The notes below the pieces were generated by a model that was not told the origin of the DNA, ran no database searches, and worked only from the letters and a program-made list of their open reading frames with translations. The translations under genes and the position numbers were made by a program. Positions 51,323-64,000 of a stretch of 64,000 nucleotides of DNA are shown here, piece after piece (positions within the stretch are counted from its first letter, which is position 1; the number at the start of each line of letters is the position of its first letter). The stretch spans positions 1-64,000 of the forward strand of contig PUQB01000361.1 in the NCBI GenBank assembly GCA_003024785.1. The letters are read 5' to 3'. Source of the stretch: Selaginella tamariscina (taxonomy: Eukaryota > Streptophyta > Lycopodiopsida > Selaginellales > Selaginellaceae).

Positions 51323-52850
51323 CTATAATCTGTGGAGGTGTATTTGCTTGTGATAGAAGATCCTGCTCCTGTGAGCGAGTAGAGAGCACGCCACAGCTGC
51401 AAGAAAGCAACAGAGAGCCAAAACAAAGAATGAATCTCTAAAGCAATGAGGCCCGTAACACAGCAGGTCATCATGGGGCCGGGCTTGGGAGTCATATATG
51501 TAGCCCACGACCATGACAGAGAGGCCATACGCGCCTACGGGGCAAGCAAACGTTACGATGTTAATAATCGTGCTGAAGCTGGTCATTCCGAACAGCTCGG
51601 AGGCTACGGTCACACTCAGACACCACAGTGCACCCTCCCGATACCAGCCAGTACCGAAATCATGTACAGTGCGCCTCGGACGCCGAACCCGCCTAATAGG
51701 AGAGATATTACTAAACAAGCCAGTGAAGCGACAAGGAAGACAACCCTCGGTGTGCCGTGCCTGTGAAGGAAATGCTCGGATGCCCATCCCGAGCCCAGTC
51801 TTCCAAAGCAGCTCCATACCGAGAAGAGCGACACACAGATTGTCACGGTGTGCTGTGAGTAGCCCAGAGATTGTCCAAGCTGTGAGAAATTGTTGTCTAT
51901 ACCTGCGCATGAACCCGATCCGAGTACCATTACCAGAAAAAGCAGCCAGAAATCCACCGATTGCATCGCCTCTTTAACCGTGTATTCATCCCTACTGCCA
52001 ATGCTGTCCTCTCTTCTTCAGCCGGCTTCTGTAAACCGTCTCCTAGCAATGGCAGCAACTCATCTTCACACTCGGGTGTCGATCTGAAAACCACCCAGAG
52101 AGGTGAGAGGAGAATGACAAACATGCCCATACAAATCATCCCACTTCCCATTCTACCAAGCGAGACCCTGCTCTCGATAAGCAGCGCACCGAAGAGATAG
52201 ACAGCCAGAGCTACAAGAATCCCCATGAGAGTCTTGAAAGCCCCAGAAGAAGCTCCTTGAAATTCATGAGAATTCTTCTCAAATTCCCTCAAGAGAAGCA
52301 CAGGAAGAGCGGATAGAGACGGGAGAAGCCAGGAAAAGAGCAGAGGCATACAATTCTCATCACCGTTGCATACCAACATGAAGAATTGAACCAAGATTGA
52401 GGAACTGATACCCAAAAACCCCTTGAGAAATCCCACTACCAATCCCCTGCTTTGTGGGAAAATCCTCAATCCCGTCACGAGAGCGGCCGTCTGTATGAAC
52501 GTCTGTGCGGATCCTGCTATGAATTGGAACAAGCAAAGCTGCCATAGACCGAACAAAGAGGGGTTTTCTACAGCGGCCCAAGTGAGGAAGTACCCGAATG
52601 TGCTGTGGAGAAGACCGAGAACAACAATCGCCCATGTGGGGATCCGATCGAAGAGCAGAGAAGGCAAAACTCCACATGAGCTTCCTAAATCTTTGAAGAA
52701 ACCGAGTGTGTCGAGGCTCTTCTGGTCCAGATTCAAGGCGAGCTTGAGTGCCTGTGAGTATGATCCGAATGCGTATGCTGATCCGTTGAGGGACTCTAAC
52801 CACGCACAGGATATAAATGCTAACCATGTTGTCTTGTTTGGACTTCCCAT
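51323..52850 (-). CDS. Nodulin-like major facilitator transporter
   Basis: Plant Nodulin-like/MFS_1 membrane protein (NFD4/At2g-type clade), probable small-solute or metal transporter; the substrate is unknown. Single exon of about 509 aa. The start MGSPNKTTWLAFISCAWLES is preferred over an upstream Met because family members begin MG....W. Twelve predicted spans include WAIVVLGLLHSTFGYFLTW, LCLFQFIAGSAQTFIQTAAL, GLVVGFLKGFLGISSSI (the nodulin-like signature region), AVYLFGALLIE, WLLFLVMVLGSGSCAGIDNN and NIVTFACPVGAYGLSVMV. A hydrophilic central loop (DELLPLLGDG, an acidic di-leucine type sequence) lies between the halves. Two one-base losses are inferred: about 51990 (between LAVG and DEYTVKEAM) and about 51645 (between AGIGR and GALWCLSVT). 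Confidence 0.9.
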
Positions 52851-53396
52851 TTTGTTGATTATACATTTCAAAGGACAGCCTATTAAATGCTACTAATTAA
52901 CCTTATGTAACGGGTTTAATTAATTTCTTAACTACTTAATTGAGTTTATTACAATTAATATAATCTTTTTATAAGATTTATATATGATATTATATTTTTA
53001 AAGAATCTTTATATATGGTTTTATAAATATAATATCGTTAAAAACAGATTAGACAGATTATGAAAAAATTAGGTAGTAATGAATTAATTTTAAATATTAA
53101 TAATATTATTATTACTTTTATTTTTTTTATTTTAAAATAAAAATCCTTATTGATTATAAATTTTAAATTAAAATACATAAAACTATATTTAGAAATTTAA
53201 TTTTAGAATCAGTAATGTGATTTTAATGTAATATAATATAATTTTTAAAAATAAGATACATTTTTTTTTAAGTTTAATTACATAAATAAAATTAATTATA
53301 GATTTAATTCTTATGTAAAATTATTTCTTAATTCAAAGCAGAGTATCCATTGTCTTGCCCTAAAAAGCTCTGTTTTAGGGTTCCTGAGGAGCTGCT
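52851..53396. other. Divergent spacer between the MFS and BTB genes
   Basis: Very AT-rich, with no gene; it must hold both promoters. The last 60 bases before 53397 are GC-richer and look like a short leader. Confidence 0.65.
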
Positions 53397-57578
<4,182 letters not shown>

Positions 57579-58051
57579 TTATACGACAGCTCGAGAGGCT
57601 GTTTTAACGATGGCTTTACGATAATCGGTCTCCTAATCTTTAGGCTATCTTGCTCCTCCTAAGAGAGTTTAACAGCGATCAAATTAACGAGAGATCCAAG
57701 AGATTTTTTTTTACCTCCAAGGTTCGAACCCGGGACCTACGCTGGATCTTATCAAAGTTTTCCTGCACTTGTTCCCGAGAGTTATCTAAAAGTGATGTCA
57801 ACACGAGTCCTGCGGAGAAAGGCAAACTTTTATTCTCGTATAAATAAATAAAATATTAATAGTATATGTATATCTTAAAAGTTTTACTGTATTTCGTCAG
57901 TAAGTTGTATATATTTGTTTCCACACGTTAATATAGATTACTTACAACACATTCTCCCATGCTTGTATCTCTCTCTCTCTCACTCACACACACACACCAG
58001 CTTCTACATATACAATGGTGCAATACTGAAACGAACTGTATTATGTTTACT
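57579..58051. other. Convergent 3' region with tRNA-like B-box
   Basis: Lies between the ends of the BTB and LRRC46-like genes. On the minus strand 57717-57737 contains GTCCCGGGTTCGAACCTTGG, a perfect pol III B-box/T-loop sequence, followed by an A run. No cloverleaf or A-box was recognised, so this may be a SINE or tRNA relic. Nothing else is seen. Confidence 0.35.
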
Positions 58052-59458
58052 TCAGATATTCATAGATGCATTATATGCTGCCAATCAATTTTTTATAGCT
58101 AAAGTATATATTTTCATACATGCACGCACACACACACACTTACCAGCATCGTGTACAGCCTGTTCTGGGGACAAATTGATCATCTGGCGTATTAGAGTGT
58201 CACGCTGGGCATCTTGGAGGCCCTTGGATCCATTTGTCTGGGCTATGGAGTTTAAGTTTTGGAGAGAGTATTCCAGCACGTTCAGAAACACGTCGTCTTC
58301 ATGGTATGAAGAAGCATCATCATCATTGTCTAGACTGCTTGTGCTGGGGTCATTCCAGTAATTTCTTGTCAGGTATGTGTGCATGTTTGCGATTACCAAA
58401 ATAGCCCTTGTGGTCTACATATGCTCATCTACTGTGTGTGTGCGTATGCTCTTCAGTCATGGTCATTATAATATGTAATGATATGTCTAATAAGTAGAAG
58501 ACATGAACTAGTATGTAAAGCTTGGACCGATCTCTCCCTCCAACTTAAAACAAGTATACATTTATTTGCGTGTGTGATTGTTTTTGTTTTTTTTTAAAAT
58601 AAAAACGCAACAATATTAAACTAGAAAGATAAAGTATGTGTATGTGTTTTAAACCATGTATAAGTATATTATTTCTTCTTTATTTTATAATGCCCGTGTG
58701 TGTGTGTGTAAGAGAGAGAGATTGGGAGGGAGAGAGAGAGGGGAGGGACTCGAACCAAGTGTATTATTTCTTCAGTTTTACACTGATGAACCACATTTCT
58801 ACATACATATAACACACACGCACACGCACACGCACACACGGAGTACAGTAAAGATAACAAAGTGCTAAACTGGGGTATTAAGTTGCAAATATGACCTGTA
58901 TGGATTTTAAAGCTACCTTGAATTTTTTGTATCAGGACCTGTTCGCATACGGAGCTCCTTTAAGTTTGATAGTGCTGTTCTTAGCTTCTCTTCAAGGTCC
59001 TCTTGGTTTTTACAGCATTGATTTTGGGATATATTGAGAAAAATCAACGACTTTGGGAGCTCTACGTCTGCATAATTAGAACGAGGTTAGTGTTTCTTAA
59101 TTCTCTTATTAAATATTATCCATACACATCTTAATGTACATGTATGTATCTATTTATGTGGCATCTCTTTCTTATATATACATATCAATATATGGCAGTT
59201 ATCTCTCGATACACGTAGATGCATCGGTGTATGTGTATATTAATGTAAACGTATTTATGTTATTACGCACACACACAGACAGTATATTACCGGGATCAAT
59301 GCGGGTGATGGAATTATTAGAAGCGTCGAGGAAGGCAAGTTTAGGTAAAGCTTGTAAGCCTTGTAAGCTTGTAAGATGGTTTCCAGAGACTGCAAGGAAC
59401 TGTAGCTGCCTTGCCGTCTCTATCCCATTTAACGTTGTCAGCTCATTCTGCACAAATT

Positions 59459-59496
<38 letters not shown>

Positions 59497-60076
59497 TGTT
59501 AGTGACAAATATGTACAAACACATATGTGTACACATAAGGTAGAACGTGTGTGGGTGTGGGTGTGTCATGGACAAATGTATACACATGTTGTATATATGT
59601 TAATTACCTCTTGCAGGTACAAACTGGTGAGATTTTGGAGGCATAAGAAGAATGCAGGTTCAAGTAGCAGTATATGTTCCCGATCCAGACGAATATGAGT
59701 TAATCCTTTCAACGCTTCTTCTCTGGGTTAGCATCATATTTATACATATTACTTATCATGTGTGTGTGTGAATTCATTCCATAGTAAACAGCCAAATCAT
59801 TAAATTATTAAACATTACACACACACACACACACACAGACATTGCATTTGCTGAAGCCACGTCTAGGAATTGAGATGGAAGATTTCTCTCAGCCACCATA
59901 GCTGCCCACAGAGCCATTACATCCCTTCGTAGTTGTAGCTCTTCTTCCCAGTCTCTCTCCTCCATTGCTTGAGCATTATTTTGTTTTTTCAAATTCAAAG
60001 TTTTTAACCGCGAGAGGGAAAAATCAACGGTATCCTTGCGAGCAGTTAGGTTTAAATCGTACGCTCCAGAATTCAT
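58052..60076 (-). CDS. LRRC46: Leucine-rich repeat protein, LRRC46-like (axonemal type)
   Basis: SDS22-type LRR protein; its closest remembered family is LRRC46, a sperm-flagellum protein. Exons on the minus strand: 60076-59841, 59722-59608, 59447-59291, 59067-58917, 58364-58144, 58077-58052; 301 aa with all phases exact and no indel. The charged N-terminal helix (MEERDWEEELQLRRDVMALW) is followed by LRRs: LTHIRLDREHI, LTSLYLQENELTTLNGIE, LQFLAVSGNHLTSLQGLQ, LAFLDASNNSITRI, then the cap LPKSLIFLNISQNQCCKNQ, which parallels LRRC46's FPQSL..LNLSGN.C.NQ. An acidic linker (DNDDDASSYHEDD) and a helical tail follow. The last exon (AYNASMNI, stop) is very short but fits in phase. Confidence 0.8.
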
Positions 60077-60323
60077 ACGACACGATGTTTAATATTAATC
60101 ATATACAACCCCCATATATTTCCTGCCAATGTTAAACTGTATATTTATATAATATATAATAGTCTTCCATTACAAATTTTGACTAGTAATATATCAACTA
60201 ACATTATATTAAAACAGTGTATATATAATGTATATATAGTATGGTGTCGGAGTCATACGTATATATTTGATATTTTCACGCGTGTGCACGCACGCACGCA
60301 CAAGAGGTATATTAAATATATGG
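60077..60323. other. Short spacer upstream of LRRC46-like, downstream of PME
   Basis: AT-rich, no gene. It contains the leader and promoter of the LRRC46-like gene and the 3' region of pectinesterase. Confidence 0.6.
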
Positions 60324-62451
60324 CTAGAAGATGAGCCTGTATGGAACCCCAGTGAAAGGCAACCAGAAGTTCCCCTGAATAAGCCCTCCCACACTGTATT
60401 GTAGAGCTCCCAATGTAGTTAACTGTTTGCTCCATGACACCCTCCCACCAGGATCCGAACCAGGTCCATAGTTCCTGACCATACACCATTATACACACAC
60501 ACACACACACACACACACGTATATACGTAAAGAGAGATGTGTACACACACCTGAACTCAGCGAGTACGGAAGTACCCAGGCCGTCCGTAGCGTTCCACGG
60601 AACCATCCACTAGGCTCAATGATGACGTCTAAGTATGACTCAATGAAGATGGCTCTTGCATATGATTTCCATGGACGGCCCAGATACGCTGGGTGCCTCC
60701 TCGGGTCACCCATGAACACCGTCATGTAATCAGGTGTGCTTGCTACCCAGCAACTCTGGCACACAAATGCCGTGTCTTGTGCTGGGTCCGTCTCCCCTGT
60801 GCCGTGATCGTGGCCGTTGTCCTGCATATACTAGTCATCTCTCTCTACACACATATAACACGAGAGTTGCATGTCTTCTAACTATATTCACGTATACATA
60901 GATATATACACACACACAACTGTATGCTCTGTGGATGTTTTGCTGGGAATACACCCACAGACGTGTGCGTGTGTATACCAACTAAAAGCTACCTGTTGGT
61001 GCCTCCCTCAACGACCCGTATATCACAGTTTTGGAAGACACTCGCTGCATTTCCAAATATGAAGTCGATGTTACCGTATATGACGCACTCCTTGTAGAAC
61101 TGCCTGTATGCGTGTGTGTATAGAGTGTCTTGGTATCCCCAAAAGGAACAGCGATGAAATGCTGCCATATCACTGTCCACTCGCATTGCAACTGCCTGTG
61201 CTATACCATTAGCATATATGTTCGTGTTTACACACATGCACCTATATGTGTGTATATATAACAAAACGTACTTCAATCCATACACATGTATTTCTTATAT
61301 GTATATACTCACAATATACGCGTACACACACATGCACGTGTAGAACACATAAGTTTCTATGCATTTACCTGTGAGTCTGGCCCAGCTGTGTTCATCACTG
61401 TGATGTCACGTGCTATAAATCCGTTCCCTGCCACAGCTGTATAGAAAGCTTTTGTGCGTATAGATCCTTATATACATGTATATATACGTGTTACGCACCC
61501 GCTCAAACACAACATAAACATACTTTGCCAAGTTTAATCCTCAAGAACTCACCTAAAGTCGCAGTTCTAAACGTGGAGATGTTCATGGCAGTGCTGAGGT
61601 TCCCCGTAATGACAGTCTCGTTAATCCCATCCCCGAAGAAAGCAATCATAGGCTTGGTACTGGGGATCTTCACAAGCTCATCATAGACACCTGCTCGAAT
61701 GTAGATAACATACCGGTGGTTTAATGACTCCGGGGCAGCATCCACCGCCGCCTGTATGCTGGTATGTGTACCGTACTTTGGATCCTTTGACACTGTAGCC
61801 GAAGCCACCGTGACATCCAGCGCGCCCAAGCTTTGCTCCAGCAGTTGGTAGTTCCATTCCTTGTAGTGATACTGCGACGGCTCTGTACGTGTCCACAGTG
61901 CGAAGTCCGACCTGCTGTTCTTAAAAGCATCCAGTATCCAGAGTGCGTTGCTTAGAAGAGGAATGCCTTGTTCCTGGATCCCGGTAACGTTCCCAAGGAG
62001 ATCTTGACAGTCCGTAACATAAGTGAGCGAGGCACTCAGCCAGTGTTTACAGTTGCTCAGGCTTATATTAGTCTCCAGCGACTCTTCAATGCAGTTCTGA
62101 ACAAGCCCCTGAGCCGATGTAAGAAGCTCCATCGTGTCCTCCAGATAGTACCTCCCGCTCAGCGTACTCACTGTTGCGTTCCCCACATTCTGCAGGCTCG
62201 ACCTCACCTCTTCGAGTGCTATCTTCATGGAGAGCTTCACAAACTGGACAGGATCACTTGCAGCCTGCAACGCTTCTGAGGAGTTGAGCGACTTCTCTAA
62301 GCAGAGATCTCGAACCTTGCCGAGGAGCATCCATACGTTATGTTGTTCATGGCCTCTCACTGATCTCGGTGAAGTTTACATTGTCTGCTACCCCAGAACA
62401 GACCAGCGACAATGTCATGATGATAAGAATGATTACTCTAACTCTCCCCAT
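60324..62451 (-). CDS. PME: Pectinesterase with N-terminal inhibitor domain (type I PME)
   Basis: Demethylates wall homogalacturonan; the pro-region keeps it silent until secretion. Exons on the minus strand: 62451-61553, 61436-61369, 61195-60993, 60821-60551, 60474-60324; about 531 aa. Signal peptide [24 protein letters not shown] domain ([30 protein letters not shown]), then the catalytic domain: [11 protein letters not shown]-like [51 protein letters not shown] (oxyanion Gln and acid Asp), [14 protein letters not shown] (nucleophile Asp), [12 protein letters not shown] (substrate Arg) and [14 protein letters not shown]. No RRLL-type processing site is evident before the catalytic domain. 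Four one-base losses are inferred: two in exon 1 (about 62357 and 62315) and two in exon 4 (about 60790 and 60606). Start 62451 gives the best signal peptide. Confidence 0.97.
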
Positions 62452-62852
62452 CTTCAAAGAAGCTCTATATCTAGTTGGATATAATAAAAAGCTAGTAACT
62501 GAGTATGCTTCCCAAAGCCACGACTTAAGATATGTAGCTAGACAAGGGTCACCATGCAGAAAGCACTATCTGAATAAAATATTGACATTCACGTAAAGGC
62601 CATGACGTGTGTTTTCCCATGATAGTCCGGACACCTAACAGGTTTTCTGGCCAACGCAAAGACTGATGGTTGAATCTATGGAACCGGTTACCTCTCTTAC
62701 ACATATCTACATGTTAAATTTGATATATAAAATTAAAAAACATAGTAATTTCTTACGTATGTAATTTCGTACTCTCTTAACTACAAGTTCTGTACAAAAA
62801 AGAGAAAAAAAAACGAATGAAGGCTAATTATATATACTTATTTTTATGCTTA
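62452..62852. other. PME promoter and 3' region of the DAC-like gene
   Basis: No gene. AT-rich, with a poly-A tract near 62799-62813. Confidence 0.6.
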
Positions 62853-63455
62853 CTAGTTGTTCTGTTGCTTCTGTTCCAGCCTCTTGCGTTTGCGCTCCTT
62901 ATCTTCCTCTACTTGGGCTAATAAGGCTTCCAGTTCAGCTTCAGGCAGTTCTTGGTACCGCTTCTGTCAGCATTGCGAGAAAGAGTTTATTAAAGAATTG
63001 TTTAGAATATACGCGACACATCGGTGTTACTGTCAAATAAATATTTAGATATGTGAGTATACACAATGATTGTTTAGTTATATAATTAGAATCTAACGGT
63101 AGTGTCAAGTGATCAAAAGATTATATACCTCCATCACTTTCATTTCGTAGTCCTTGATTTGCTTGGCGTATGTCATGTCTTTGTTTGAAACTCTATAGAC
63201 GTATGAGAAAATCCATCCGATTGTGAGACCAAGTACCATTACCAGCTGCACCACATTCCCTGCTTTGAGAGAGTCCAATCCAAAACTCTGCAATCGAGAG
63301 GAATATGTATGTGAGTGTGTGTGTGTACGTGTGCTTGTGTGTGTAGTAGCAGAGGTTGTGATAGATACCTCAAGTGCATACTTCAAACCAACTCCAAACG
63401 CAGTGATACCAAGTCCGATAAGAAGAACGTCCTTCCTTGTGTAGCCAAACGAAGG
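62853..63455 (-). CDS. DAC: DUF3007 thylakoid protein, DAC-like (cytochrome b6f accumulation); 5' part not found
   Basis: Family conserved from cyanobacteria to plants; Arabidopsis DAC (At3g17930) is needed for cytochrome b6f accumulation. Three exons on the minus strand are clear: 63455-63369 (PSFGYTRKDVLLIGLGITAF, GVGLKYALE), 63287-63129 (SFGLDSLKAGNVVQLVMVLG, LTIGWIFSYVYRVSNKDMTY, AKQIKDYEMKVME) and 62963-62853 (KRYQELPEAELEALLAQVEE and a Lys/Arg-rich end). All are in phase 0 and free of indels. Two membrane spans (LLIGLGITAFGVGLKYAL and VVQLVMVLGLTIGWIFSYVY) flank a short loop, as in the family. The plastid transit peptide and first exons must lie to the right; 63695-63655 (minus, reading SNWDVLFASLTVCE and ending at GT) is a weak candidate. 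The gene probably runs past the window's end. Confidence 0.85.
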
Positions 63456-63498
63456 CTAAAAGAAAAGCATCTCAGTAAAACCCCGTGCTTGCCCATTG

Positions 63499-63546
<48 letters not shown>

Positions 63547-63847
63547 CATACATAAATCTCGAAATGTATACATCATGTCGTAAATATGGATGTGCGTGTG
63601 CGTGTGTGTTGTGTATTAGGATCTATAAAGACCAAGAATTTCTTTGAAGCTTGTCTAACCTCACAGACAGTTAAGGATGCAAAGAGCACGTCCCAGTTAG
63701 AGCCTTGTGTTTGTCTGTGTGTATATATGTACATATTTGAGATATAGCTATAGATTATTTTATTAGCTACTAAACGGACATATGTTTCTGTGCATACTAC
63801 AAAAGATGGCATGTTTATCATATAAGACTTGTCCAGCAGGATAAATG

Positions 63848-63884
<37 letters not shown>

Positions 63885-64000
63885 ATATATATATAGAGAG
63901 AGAGAGAGGAGGGGGGGGGGGGGGGGAGAGCAGTTTTGGGATAGTTATATTGATGTGTATAACTGTAACGTCTATCAATATATCTGTGTGTACATATACA
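63456..64000. other. Right edge: probable DAC-like intron(s)
   Basis: A CA/TA run (63503-63546) and the palindromic CT/TA/GA tract (63847-63926). No certain exon. Confidence 0.5.
63847..63926. repeat. Self-complementary microsatellite (CT)n(TA)n(GA)n plus poly-G
   Basis: About 25 bases of CT, about 25 of TA-type sequence, then GA and a run of 14 or so G. Same architecture as 53971-54121. Confidence 0.95.

Noticed and set aside
51446-52896. Plus-strand frames of 106-157 codons
   Set aside because: Antisense to the MFS transporter, whose membrane spans and family motifs are clear.
57650-57847. 65-codon frame after the BTB gene
   Set aside because: No motif; it overlaps the B-box-like relic and lies downstream of the stop codon.

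Overview
The window is nuclear DNA from a land plant, most likely a seedless one. Plant-specific genes are present: a peroxisomal ATP carrier, lipid-transfer proteins, dirigents, a TERMINAL EAR1-like Mei2 protein, a PMEI-pectinesterase and a DUF3007/DAC-type thylakoid protein. Two genes resemble flagellar proteins, a radial spoke head 1-like MORN protein and an LRRC46-like LRR protein; this points to a lineage with swimming sperm (moss, liverwort, hornwort, lycophyte or fern). I cannot name the species. Genes are intron-rich, and the introns are packed with GT, GA and TA microsatellites.

Layout: (1) 1-17 kb is gene-dense: PNC carrier (-, running off the left edge), LTP-like (-), RSPH1-like MORN gene (-), TRAPPII subunit TRS130 (+, about 27 exons), and LTPG (+). 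(2) 17-36 kb is an AT-rich desert with one intronless F-box-associated-type ORF at 23 kb. It also holds a structure bounded by inverted repeats of about 500 bp (28.9-34.3 kb) that contains decayed exons of glucose-6-phosphate isomerase and a nested PIF/Harbinger transposon. (3) 36-46 kb: CCT8 chaperonin subunit (-), a tandem pair of dirigents (-), an unresolved coding remnant, and TEL (-). (4) 46.8-64 kb: an unrecognised tail-anchored protein (-), VDAC (+), a nodulin-like MFS transporter (-), an ankyrin-BTB protein (+), the LRRC46-like gene (-), pectinesterase (-), and a DAC-like gene (-, running off or close to the right edge).

There is no single pathway here; it is ordinary mixed plant gene content. 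The most important quality signal is that many highly conserved exons carry single-base gains or losses, often in short G, A or T runs. About 30 occur over roughly 9 kb of coding sequence, yet splice phases close perfectly once each is allowed for. Five other genes (F-box-type, tail-anchored, VDAC, LRRC46-like, DAC-like) show none. I read this as residual long-read assembly error rather than mass pseudogenisation, so broken reading frames in this window should not be taken at face value.

The best candidates for something new are the inverted-repeat structure around the isomerase fragment, the self-complementary compound microsatellites of the form (CT)n(TA)n(GA)n, and microsatellites that run directly from splice donors.
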